From NCBI GenBank assembly GCA_033439685.1, contig JAUEDM010000007.1, positions 1,550,001 to 1,614,000 of the forward strand: a DNA stretch of 64,000 bases, given 5' to 3'. This document shows positions 21,024 through 33,682 of the stretch, in pieces. This DNA comes from Apodospora peruviana (taxonomy: Eukaryota; Ascomycota; Sordariomycetes; Sordariales; Lasiosphaeriaceae). Below the pieces are notes generated by a model. The model worked only from the letters and a program-made list of their open reading frames with translations, did not search any database and had not been told where the DNA came from. How positions within the stretch are numbered: the first letter of the stretch is position 1; each line of letters starts with the position of its first letter. A program made the position numbers and the translations under genes.

Positions 21024-24000
21024 ATGGCTGGGCCATCCACCATGCTGAACGCTTCAGCAACCCCAACGCAAAAGTCGTTTCCAACCTCGCAACCACCTGC
21101 CGCCGTCGCCAGTTCGACCGCGATCCCCCCTCCGGCCACTTCCACCACTTCGTCGACCACCCGGGTCAGCTTCGAGCGTGATGGCCTCCAACCGCCCGCC
21201 GCCTCGGTTAATGGCGCCGCATCCGCCCGGAACCTGTCCGCCTCCGTCGTGACCTTTGCGCCGCGAGGCTCCTCCCTCAACCCTTCGCCCATGCCCGGTA
21301 GCTTCAGCTCAGAGCTCCGCAGCCAATTGAACCTCTCTCGCGCCGGCTCGAGGCTCGACATGTTTCCGCTCGAGAAGCTGGACGAGGACACGGGCTCGCT
21401 CCAGGAGCATGCCCTCTCTCAGCTGCGCGAGGCTCTGAGCCGCGAAATGAAGATCAAGGAGGGCAGCGAGAACATGCTGGAGGCCCTGAACACAAAGAAG
21501 GCCAAGCAGACAAAAGAGCAGCGCCAGCGCGTCGAGGCCGAGCTCAACTCGTCCAACCAGAGGATCAAGGACTTGCGCCAAAAGATAACCGCCGCTCAGC
21601 GGACGAGGGCCACCCCAACAACGCCGACCAGGTCAAGAACAGATGGCGCGGTTCCGGGCACAAGCGGATTGCGCTCCCCACCGAGCGCCTCGAGGAGTGG
21701 TGCCGGGTCCGATTTCGACGAACCAACCGAGTCGCCTACATTCGCTCTCGCCGAGATCCTCCAGGCCCTCGAGATGGACGGAATGACACCAGACTACTAC
21801 GTTTCACGGGCCAACAGCCTTGTCGATCTCTTCAAGCGGCACCCAACTCTCAAATATGACCTAGTATGGTCTATATTTGGGCTCAGAATGCAGGTCCTGT
21901 TGCTGAGTGAGAGTCGGGAAGTGGTGGCTGCAGCATACAGGATGCTACGATACGCTGTTTCAGATGTCGCATCGCTTAGGAATATCCGCGCACTCAATAC
22001 TGACTATTTGGTCACATGGTCTTTAATAAAGGACCGGAAGGCAGATGTTGAACGAGAGCAAGCCCTCAAGTTTGTGCGCGCTTTTCTCGACGTGGAAGAC
22101 GGTGTCCGCGAGATATCGAGAGCGATCGTGAGAACCATTGCTGCTGTCGCCGAGGAACACGAGGAAAGGCTACGGCCCATCTGCATAGAAACTCTTGCCG
22201 AGATCTTGATTCGCGACGTTCGCTTGCTTATTGCATCTGGGGGCCTGGCGCCTCTGCACGAGGCACTGGCAGACGGCTCATATAAAGCCTCGGAAAGTTT
22301 GACAGCCGTTTTCCTCTATCTCCTCGACGCTCCACAAAGGCGCAAGTATCTTCGCGCTGGCTACGAGCTGGAGGTCCTTTTCACCGCATTCACCGATGAC
22401 TTGTCGTCAAACGAGCGGTTCCTAAAGCAAAGTGCCAGGGCTGTTACCTCGGCGCTGAAAACCTGGTCGGGCCTGATGAACTTGTGCATGTACAACTTCA
22501 GAGCCATCAAGTCAATGCTTCATAGCATGATGACCGACACTGGGCCCATCCGAGACACAATCCTAGATCTTCTATATTCGCTGTTCCGCATCAAATCCCC
22601 TGCGTGGGCAACATCTTTCTTGGCTGGCCGACGGCTTACTACCTATGGGCGAGTATCAAATCTAAAGTCAGCAGGCGTCAAATTATCTCAGCCCGACCTA
22701 GAGGACGAAGGGGCGGAGCAGAACTTCGCCGAGCACTATACAGCACTGTTGCTTGCAATATTTATCAAGTCAGGCATGGTGCCTGCGCTCCTCAAACTGT
22801 CGCAAGATCCGGATAATCCGACTCTGAAGAGAAAATCGACATTGCTAATAGGGGAAGTACTAAAACTCTCGAGCCGCCTGCTCCCACCGTCATGGAGCAG
22901 CAAGCTACAGCTCTTACCAGAGCTGTTCACCGCAGCCACTAAGCTCCACGATGAGAACCATTTTATTGCCACCGGAGTCATCTACCAAATAAGTAGTGTC
23001 AGCAAGACGCTCTACAGGTCCACATCATCAGCCTACACTCCGTCAGTGATACCGTCCAGCAGCAGCTTGGACATGGGTATCCTCGACGAACACCCCAAGA
23101 ACAGCACCTCCCTAAACCTCGACGAACCTGCTTTTCGGCAGCTTATTGTGGACTCCAATGTCCTTACCAGTTCCAACTACTCCAAGTGGAACTGGGATAT
23201 CATCATGAGGCTCATTGAAGGGCCCCTGACTATTGGCAAGAGGCTCGAAGAGGCCATCAAGGCGTCCAAGTTCGCAAAGCGAATCATGAGCTTCTACCGC
23301 CCATTCAAATACAAATTTTCAGAGATCAAGAGCTCCAGGGGCACACAAAAGTACGTCAGGGCAGGATGCTCCTTGATGCACACCCTCCTTCAAAGCCCCG
23401 AGGGCATTAAATACCTATCCGACAACAAACTACTACGGCAGGTGGCCGAGTGTCTAGCCCAGTGCGACCCCACGAGCGGACTGACGGCACAATACCCCAT
23501 GTTTTCCAAGGACCGGCTCACTGACACCCTCTGCGGAGGATATTTCCCCATGCTGGGCGTGCTCACCGGCGATCCGAAAGGCAACCAGATGCTTGATAGA
23601 TGGCGGATTTTCAACATGATGTACCGCATCGTCGACCTCAAGCAACGCCCTGACCTCATCAAGCTGATGCTGGCAAACTTTGACTACTCTCTGCAGGCGC
23701 ATCCGCGGGTCCTGCTCTCCAAGGCGTTGACGGCCGGGACCAAGGACATCAGGATCGACGCGACAAACGCGCTGCGCAAGTATGCCACGCGGCTGCGGCC
23801 GAATGCGCAAGGTCAGGAACCTGCCGACTCCAAATGGGCCATCCAGCTGCTCGTGACACAGCTCTACGACCCGGAGATCGAAGTCTGTGCGACAGCAGTC
23901 AAGATTTTGGAGAAGGCCTGCAACGCGAAGAACCATCTCGAATACATTGTCGAATGTCGACCGGCGCTCGACCACCTAGGGGAGATAGGAGCTCCCTTGC

Positions 24001-25388
24001 TCTTGCGCTTCTTGTCGACGTCGATCGGGTACCATTACCTCGACGGACTGGACTACATCAGCAACGAGATGGATGACTGGTTTCTGGGCAGGAACGACTC
24101 GTACGTGAGCGTGATTGAGGCCAGTCTGGCGCGCTCGTTTCTACTGGATAATATTAGCCAGGATGGCGGCGACCACACGAATCGTATCAGTGTGTTTGAC
24201 GACGAGCAGGAGATGGAGGCAGACAGCCATGTGCCACCACATTTCTACCGCGAACTCACGCGCACACAAGAAGGGTGCAAGCTGCTTAGAGACAAGGGTC
24301 ATTTCGACGAGTTTGCGGCCACGATCCGTGACCACGGGATGGAGTCGGATGACCCCGAGATAATCATCAAGGTCAAGGGTTGTCTCTGGGCGGTGGGCAA
24401 CGTCGGGTCGATGGAGCTCGGCGCGCCATTTCTCGAGTCGTGCGACGTGGTCAGCCAGATTGTCAAGATCGCGCAGGACCACGAAGTCATGAGCCTCCGT
24501 GGGACGGCGTTCTTCGTGCTCGGGCTGATCTCGCGCTCCGTGCATGGTCTGGAGATCCTGTCGGAGCACGGCTGGGACGCCAACACCAACGTCATGGGCC
24601 ACTCGCTGGGGTTTTGTATTCCCGAGGACCTGAGCAAGCTGTTTTCACTGAAGCCGTGGAAGCATGAGCCCGTAGCGTCGATCGAACTGCCGGACACGCA
24701 AAAGACGGAGATTGCGAAGCTGCCGCCGGTGCCGTCTCGGCCGAGATCCGAGTCGCTGATTAAAGCGATCCAGGCCGAGGAGGGCGCGGATAATGAGGAG
24801 ATCCGGAAGGTGGAGCTAGACCCGGACCCGGTCAACCAACGGATTTTGGAGTTGGTGATCGATTTGGTGAATATGGTGCTGTACCGGCGGGCGCGCAACG
24901 AACTGATGCAGATCAAGACGCAGAAGGACCCGGCAGGGTTCCGGCAGCCCAGGCTGTTTAGGAGGGTCATGGGCCTGCTGGAGTGTCACCACTACCGGCT
25001 GGCGGACAGGAGTATGGTCGTGGGCATGTTTGATAAGAGCGTGCTGAGGTCGGTTGTGTTTGAGGAGGATGGGTATGAGACTGCTGATGAGGATGAAGAT
25101 GAGGAAGATGGTGATACGGGTAAGGTTAATACTGGTGGTGCTGCTCTTGCGAGGTCAAATGATGGTATTGAAGAGGAGGATGAGGATGATAGTGAGGACG
25201 ATGATGAGGACGATGATGAAGAGGAGGAGGATGGAGACGGGGACGGGGACGAGGAAGATAAGGATGAAGAATTGGAGAGCTCGGGCGATGAGCAGCGCAC
25301 GGAGAGGCAGAGGAGTATAAGTGACCCTGCCGATCTCGAGAGACAGAAAAGGGCATCTACGCGGAGGTCATATCAAGACGGGAGGTAA
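21024..25388 (+). CDS. AVO3: Rictor/Avo3/Ste20-type TORC2 subunit
   Basis: Intronless, 1454 aa from the first in-frame ATG at 21024 (MAGPSTMLNAS); a second ATG at 21042 is possible. A Ser/Thr/Pro/Ala-rich N-terminus leads into a coiled-coil or HR1-like region at ~128-193 (ALSQLREALSREMKIKEG, then QRIKDLRQKITAAQ). From ~250 on, long alpha-helical (ARM/HEAT-like) blocks match Rictor: LFKRHPTLKYDLVWSIFGLR, RNIRALNTDYLVTWSL and the late LEYIVECRPALDHLGEIGAP. The protein ends in an Asp/Glu-rich tail of about 70 residues. Rictor is the defining subunit of TOR complex 2, which phosphorylates AGC kinases of the Ypk/Gad8 type and controls actin, sphingolipid synthesis and stress response at the plasma membrane. 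The budding-yeast name is AVO3/TSC11, the fission-yeast name ste20. Confidence 0.93.
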   Translation: MAGPSTMLNASATPTQKSFPTSQPPAAVASSTAIPPPATSTTSSTTRVSFERDGLQPPAASVNGAASARNLSASVVTFAPRGSSLNPSPMPGSFSSELRSQLNLSRAGSRLDMFPLEKLDEDTGSLQEHALSQLREALSREMKIKEGSENMLEALNTKKAKQTKEQRQRVEAELNSSNQRIKDLRQKITAAQRTRATPTTPTRSRTDGAVPGTSGLRSPPSASRSGAGSDFDEPTESPTFALAEILQALEMDGMTPDYYVSRANSLVDLFKRHPTLKYDLVWSIFGLRMQVLLLSESREVVAAAYRMLRYAVSDVASLRNIRALNTDYLVTWSLIKDRKADVEREQALKFVRAFLDVEDGVREISRAIVRTIAAVAEEHEERLRPICIETLAEILIRDVRLLIASGGLAPLHEALADGSYKASESLTAVFLYLLDAPQRRKYLRAGYELEVLFTAFTDDLSSNERFLKQSARAVTSALKTWSGLMNLCMYNFRAIKSMLHSMMTDTGPIRDTILDLLYSLFRIKSPAWATSFLAGRRLTTYGRVSNLKSAGVKLSQPDLEDEGAEQNFAEHYTALLLAIFIKSGMVPALLKLSQDPDNPTLKRKSTLLIGEVLKLSSRLLPPSWSSKLQLLPELFTAATKLHDENHFIATGVIYQISSVSKTLYRSTSSAYTPSVIPSSSSLDMGILDEHPKNSTSLNLDEPAFRQLIVDSNVLTSSNYSKWNWDIIMRLIEGPLTIGKRLEEAIKASKFAKRIMSFYRPFKYKFSEIKSSRGTQKYVRAGCSLMHTLLQSPEGIKYLSDNKLLRQVAECLAQCDPTSGLTAQYPMFSKDRLTDTLCGGYFPMLGVLTGDPKGNQMLDRWRIFNMMYRIVDLKQRPDLIKLMLANFDYSLQAHPRVLLSKALTAGTKDIRIDATNALRKYATRLRPNAQGQEPADSKWAIQLLVTQLYDPEIEVCATAVKILEKACNAKNHLEYIVECRPALDHLGEIGAPLLLRFLSTSIGYHYLDGLDYISNEMDDWFLGRNDSYVSVIEASLARSFLLDNISQDGGDHTNRISVFDDEQEMEADSHVPPHFYRELTRTQEGCKLLRDKGHFDEFAATIRDHGMESDDPEIIIKVKGCLWAVGNVGSMELGAPFLESCDVVSQIVKIAQDHEVMSLRGTAFFVLGLISRSVHGLEILSEHGWDANTNVMGHSLGFCIPEDLSKLFSLKPWKHEPVASIELPDTQKTEIAKLPPVPSRPRSESLIKAIQAEEGADNEEIRKVELDPDPVNQRILELVIDLVNMVLYRRARNELMQIKTQKDPAGFRQPRLFRRVMGLLECHHYRLADRSMVVGMFDKSVLRSVVFEEDGYETADEDEDEEDGDTGKVNTGGAALARSNDGIEEEDEDDSEDDDEDDDEEEEDGDGDGDEEDKDEELESSGDEQRTERQRSISDPADLERQKRASTRRSYQDGR

Positions 25389-26273
25389 TGACTGGTACCT
25401 TTTATCTAGGGTATGGACGGATGGATGGACTTGTTTGTTTTATTTCAGGATAATATGCACATGACCAAAAGCGAGAGGAAGGCTTGCAGTTTTATGGACA
25501 GTCGACCGAAAGATCCATATATGATTGCTTGATTATGGTCAGACAGGTCATGGTGTATTGTAAGAAATAGGGCAGCTGATTTATGGGGTGGAAGCGTTCA
25601 ATGTTGCGATTAGGATGGAGTTCTTCTTGCCTCTCCTTTTGCATATGGGCTGGGCCTTGGTTGGGCGGGGATTTCTTTGGGGTTGTGAAGAGGTGCTGGT
25701 GAAAAGGGGTGACACGGCGACTATGGCTGGCATTTTTAGGAAATGATTTTCTGGGTTGTTTTCTTTCGTGAATGTTCAAGAAACGGAAAGTGATACTCAA
25801 GAGTAAGGTAGGATAGTGCCGGGGATGGTGGATGGTTCCACAGCTTTTGAGCCCGGCAGGAACTACGAGGAGTGGTTACGGAATTACATCACCCGCCAGT
25901 TGGGACCTGCCGACTCTGCATGAAAGCCCGCAATGAAATAACGGTCTAGTCTAGATTTTCAAATGTCCGGTTCGTTTCTTCTTTTCTCATAGACACCTGA
26001 ATATCAAGATCCCGTCCTATCTATCGACTGCACAGAATGGCATGCATGACCGAGTGACCTGGATGACCCCACTGACAACCGTAATTAAAGTGATACCTGA
26101 ACTGACTCCATCCCGTCTTTCGAGTGATTTGTGTGGGTTCAGATCAGTTCAGTTCCCCCCCTCCATCTTTGCGTCCGATAACATTTTGAGTTGTCTTCAT
26201 ATCAGTTTCCCAGGCCGAGGTACCTGGCAATCATCGAAAAAGTTCATCAATCAGACAAAGTTAAAAGGACAAA
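25389..26273. other. intergenic region between Rictor gene and THI20
   Basis: Holds the Rictor 3' untranslated region and THI20 promoter. I searched it for the TPP riboswitch signature (CTGAGA with a downstream ACCTGATC-type arm) that controls thiamine genes in moulds and found none. No ORF is supported. Confidence 0.55.
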
Positions 26274-28474
26274 ATGGACAAGAGAACACCCACCGTGGTT
26301 CTCCTCGTCGGTGGCTCGGATTCATCAGGTGGAGCGTTCGTCTTCCCATTGCAGATCATATCTCCCCTTGCACCCCTTTTTGGTCCAAGTTGCGTGCACA
26401 CCTCACTTACACACGCCGTCGTTGACATGCAGGGGTCTCGAGGCGGACCAGAAGACTGTTGCTGCCCATGGCTGCTATGCCATGACAGCCACTAGCGCCC
26501 TCACGGCACAGAACACGACGATGGTCCAAGACATCCACATGGTGCCGGCCGAATTTCTGTGCAAACAGATCAACGCCTCTGGGGGGGACATTAAGGCTGA
26601 CGTTCTCAAGACTGGTTGGTGGCCCCTCGTTGCATGCATGATCAATGCAGCCATAGATACCTTGAAGCTAGCTGACGACGAGGCTTATATTGACCACAAG
26701 GCATGCTGGCGCTGGAAGAGCACATTGGCACGGTCCACGACGCAATTTGGCAGCTTCACCTGACCAAATATGTTCTTGACCCCGTCATGGTCTCGACGTC
26801 TGGAGCAGTGCTCTTCCCGCCCGAGGCACTCGATGCGATGATTAAGAAACTCTTCCCAGTGTGCACAGTGTTGACACCCAATATCCCCGAGGCCGAGGCT
26901 ATCCTTAACCAGGCTGGGGACCCATGTGTCTACCTCAACGAAGTCGGTGATTTGATTGAGATGGCTCAACGTCTGCAACGCCTGGGCCCTAAGTGGGTGC
27001 TCCTTAAGGGTGGGCATTCTCCCTTCCGGAAGGATGGAAAAGTGGCCCAGTCAGCGGACGAGCGCGAGATCGTCGTCAACGTGCTCTGTGGTCATACGGA
27101 GGTGATCCAGATTGAGACGCCGTACATAGAATCGCGGAATACCCACGGCACTGGATGCACTTTGGCATGTGAGCTTGTTCCCTTGTGCTGAGAACGCAAG
27201 AGCGAGACTTTGTGGCTAACCGGTTCGTGGTTCGGGTTTTTTTCAGCTGCGATTGCATGTAACCTCCCCATTTTGTCTGTTCCGGAAGCCGTCAAAGCTG
27301 CTTGCAAATACGTCGATGCCGCTATACGGACAGCTCCTGGCCTTGGTGCTGGCAACGGCCCCCTCAATCATTTCCACTCGCTTCGGACTTTGCAGTTCAG
27401 CCCGTACGTTTTTCTATACCTCCTTTCGTTTGGGATCGTCGTGTTTGACATGGCTTTAGGGGAGGGTTTGTCGAATATCTCTTGGCGCGGTCCGATGTTC
27501 GCCATGTCTGGGAGGAGTATATAACTCATCCATTTGTTCTCGCCATGGGAGATGGAACCCTGCCGGTAGAGTCGTTCAAAGGCTACCTGATCCAGGATTA
27601 CCTTTATCTGGTCTGTTCTCCTCCCCCGGACTGATGTAAGTTTTGGTTGCTGATGTCGAATACAGAAGCATTTTGCTCGGGCAAACGGACTTGCTTTGTA
27701 CAAAGCGGGAAATAACATGCAGGATATTGCTGGCGTGAGTATTGCTTGGTGATCTCCCTTCTAGAAGTGACGACCTGACAGGAACAGTCTGCCAAGGTGG
27801 CGCAAGAGATTGTGAATGAGATGAAGCTTCACATTGAGTATTGCAAGAAGTTCGGTATATCGGAAACCGAGATCCAGTCGACGCCGGAGCACGCAGGTAT
27901 GCATAAAAATTCATTAAAACCCAGCATACCGAAGCTGACGATGAACAGCCTGCACAGCATACACAAGGTACTTCGGTCGCTAGCCTGCAACATGTCGACT
28001 GATACTGACTAAAGTTAGATACATCCTCGACATTGGACAATCAGAGTACTTCCTCGGTCTTCAGGTAGCGATGGCGCCTTGCCTCATGGGATATGGCTTT
28101 CTTGCCCAGCGCCTCGTTGACAGTGGGGTAGCCATAAGGACGGGCAACAGATACTGGGCATGGATTGAAAACTACGCCTCCGACCAGTACCAATATACCG
28201 TCCGGGCTGGCAGAGGTAAGGCCGATATTTGGCAGCGTGTTAGTGTCTAGTGTACCATATGTGCTAACCCGCAGAATTCCTACAGAGGTGTTAGAACGAC
28301 ACGCTGCCTCCCAAAGTATTGAGAGAATAGAGGAATTAGTCAAGATTTTCATAAATGCGACAAAGGTCAGTACCGTCTAGTTGTCTCGATTCACAGCCAT
28401 GCAAAATCACTGACGTGGAGGTGTCTTTGACTCAGCTGGAGATCAAATTCTGGGAGATGTTCCCGTATAAATGA
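26274..28474 (+). CDS. THI20: THI20-type HMP/HMP-P kinase fused to TenA thiaminase II
   Basis: Eleven exons: 26274-26335, 26433-26614, 26701-27168, 27247-27403, 27460-27610, 27666-27734, 27788-27896, 27949-27967, 28019-28215, 28286-28365, 28436-28474, giving 510 aa. Residues 1-~280 are the hydroxymethylpyrimidine kinase: SDSSGGAGLEADQKTVAAHG, KTGML, DPVMVSTSGA, VLTPNIPEAE and the anion-hole/catalytic NTHGTGCTLASAIA. Residues ~290-510 are the TenA domain: FVLAMGDGTLPVESFKGYLI, YLKHFARANGLAL, then the conserved cysteine in EHAACTAYTR and the final LEIKFWEMFPYK. The enzyme phosphorylates HMP twice for thiamine synthesis and the TenA part salvages pyrimidine from degraded thiamine; it is cytosolic. 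Exon 8 is a 19-nt microexon carrying the conserved TenA cysteine. Every join keeps phase, so the gene looks intact. Confidence 0.93.
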
Positions 28475-29456
28475 AATGGGTCTCCGAACAATCCATGAAG
28501 GGAAAGTGAGCAGAGAATGGCTAATTGTCAGTCTATCTTGTCATCTCTGCTTTGCATAGCAGCGCTTTGTTTTGTTGCTTGGGCTCACTTCATGAGAAAG
28601 CCAGTTTTACGAGTCTTGAAACAGACATTGTGATCGATGGGTAATACTACCTTAGATACCTAGCGTTTGAATAATAGAGTCTTACCAAAGTAAACCCGAA
28701 CCAATGTAGATACACCATTTGTTGAATTTTGTAAGATTTTTGACGGGCAAAGATGATGTCTGGTTCGCCTCTGCTGTTGTTTGGATTGAATGAGTCGTTG
28801 AGCCCCTGGCAGGGCACATGTTGCCAGGAGTGCCCGGCTGTCCTGCGACAAGCCGTCAAAGCTGTTGATGGGCGGCTGCTCGTTTTGGGAAGCCCGGCCC
28901 CTTGGCAGTACGCCACCAACTGGGAATTGGTGCCTGCGAAACAAGGCATAATAATCCTTTATCTTCGCTTATCAACCAGCGCACGCCCCACACCACCAGC
29001 CGCCTTCCAGGGTGCCTGCCTGCACCGACGCCTGCAGGAAAATATTTTTTTTGGCCCAAGGTCGCGCCGCCTGCCTAACAATAAAAAAATTTAGGTTGGG
29101 GCGAGAACTCTGGATTCCTTTTTCAGTTCCTTTCTTCCCTTCCTCTCGCAAACTTTTCTCGCCCGACGAGAACACACACGAACAACCACTCCCATCTCCA
29201 TCCTCTCCCACCACCCATTCACTCATTTCCCATCGAGTCTTGAGGTATTTCGACAAGACAAAAAGGGCGACCGTACACATTTTATCAGTGCACTTTTGTC
29301 GCACCCGTTGCTCACTGCAGCAACACTCTCTCTCTCTTTCACGTCCTTTTCAAAGATACCCAACACCCCCTTCGACAATTACTTCTACGTTGCGCGACGC
29401 GTGAACGCAGACTCAAAAACTCTACACCACTCGTAATTTCACATCCATCAGCAAAC
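28475..29456. promoter_or_regulatory. promoter and leader of DBP2
   Basis: A 980-bp region between two plus-strand genes. The last ~350 bp are strongly C- and T-rich with CTCTCTCTCTTTC near 29325-29342, usual for the leader of a highly expressed mould gene. TTAGATACCTAG at ~28652-28663 belongs to the recurrent ACCTA/TAGGT elements. No gene is supported. Confidence 0.5.
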
Positions 29457-31930
<2,474 letters not shown>

Positions 31931-33682
31931 TCTTGCAATACCAAAAAAAAACAGCAAAAAACAGCACACATGGTTGGAACGTGACTCCAAAACCGTCGCA
32001 ATGCCATCTGTGGTCGGTCCTCATCGACTGGTCTAGCATTGGCTTTCTCACCTCGGAAATCATCATGGCGTTAATGTAGAGGATTCGGTCTAGAGGTTGG
32101 TTCATTGCTTAGACGTCTGCTCACTTTGCACGTCGAACATTATCGTAGAGCCGATCTTGGTGTGGCTCATTTTTCTCGTCGTTTTGCTTGTTACATTTTC
32201 AGCTTTCGTTTTCATTTGTTATCATTGGGAAGCCTAACCGGGGATGGCTACCTCGTGGGAGGGCTTATATGCGCAAAACGTCGTGCTTTTCACACCTACA
32301 GATGGCGGACTCCCGACTCGTTTCGGATCGAGCGACAATATGACCCAGTGGTCTCCGGCTGCCAGGTACAGGCTGAGCCCGAGGAAGAACCAGTTGCGGT
32401 TTCCGACGTCTTGTCTTCATTGCACATGAACTTTTGGGAGCATACCATACATAACCTTCCAGTTCACAGGTATTTTTTGTACAGGTGCCAGGCAGACTAT
32501 GGTGGAGATCTAAGATCTTTGCTGAACAGTCCTCACTGGAGACATGACTTTCTCTCTTACGTCGCTGCGGCCGTCATTACTAGCCTTGTGTAGGTGGCAA
32601 GCACTTTTTCTATTGTAATTATTTTAGGTCACCAAAAGAAAGAACGGAATGATCGTTTTCAGAGTAAAATATGTGTTTCTTGTTCAGTATTCGATTTCTG
32701 AGTGAATGTGTGCTAGCCTGCTCCGTGTCATGGAAGATTGCATAGACGGTTTCACCGTCCCTGTGTACTCGTCAAGTGATATTCGTACTATTGGTGGCTT
32801 CACTGCGCCCATTGTCATTCGAGATCGTTACTTTTAACCCCGAGTAGTGTATTTGCCAAAACACAATACGTGCTTTCATTTCTTGTGTACCTTAACATTG
32901 ATGGTGCGGGTTCCAGCTAGCTTGGGTCCGGCATGGCATGGCATATGCCGTGGTCGGTTTTGTCATAGAATGGTGAACGTCATCACAAGACCCAAGAGAG
33001 CCACAATTACATCACCACTTTCACACTTCAGAGTTGATCGCAAATTGATTTCTGACACCAAAACACACGGCACGACTTTTTTAAAGCTTGGTTTCGTTTA
33101 TCATACTTTAGCTACGTAAGGTACCTGGCATTACGCCAGTCTGTACGCTACCAATAATTGACAAGTAGAAAATAGATTCGTACTGTTGATCGAAACGAAA
33201 CTTATCGCTGAGAAGCACTATCTATTGTATAAGATAACAAATAAAGCAAATTAAAAAATAAAGATGATTGCTGTTGATATGGCTAACACCAGACAGATAC
33301 GCTCCCGATAGATGAAGCGCTGCATGTTGAAAATGCCATATAAGATGCCAAGATAGATAAAACCGTCGATAAACTCCCACTCTAATGAGTTCGGTCGGAA
33401 TAAATGGTGTCAACGCCGTTCGGGAGCTAAGAAGGTGATATATGTCTGATCGAAAATAAGTATGTACCCAATCATGTATGCGTCGCAAAATCCGCTACAT
33501 GATGACACACGAGGAGAGAGGCCTAGCAGAAACGCAAGCGCAAAAATCCCGTCAACACACACATCCATAGGTTGTTCATGGCCAGCCAGTTCTAAAGGAG
33601 GAATAAGCCTTGGCGTTCAGCCGGTTTACCGGCTTTGATTGTGATGCTGATTGCAATGGGGGAAAAAAAAGACGATTTGGAC
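31931..33682. other. convergent intergenic region, DBP2 / RING-LON gene
   Basis: This 1.75-kb stretch has no supported gene; the longest frame (32105-32593) has no ATG start or family motifs. The part at ~33,120-33,500 is clearly AT-richer than its surroundings and contains many stops in all frames; it could be a decayed repeat or simply 3' flanking DNA. AAGGTACCT lies at 33118-33126. Confidence 0.5.

Noticed and set aside
25054..25356. Met/Arg-rich and Ser/Pro/His-rich frames at the end of the Rictor gene
   Set aside because: Shadows of the GAT/GAG repeat that codes the acidic tail.
25389..26273. TPP riboswitch in front of THI20
   Set aside because: No CTGAGA core or paired ACCTGATC-type arm is visible; the GGCTACCTGATCCAGG in exon 5 is coding sequence.
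32105..32593. 162-codon open frame on the plus strand after DBP2
   Set aside because: No ATG at the start, no motif, and it lies in presumed 3' flanking DNA.
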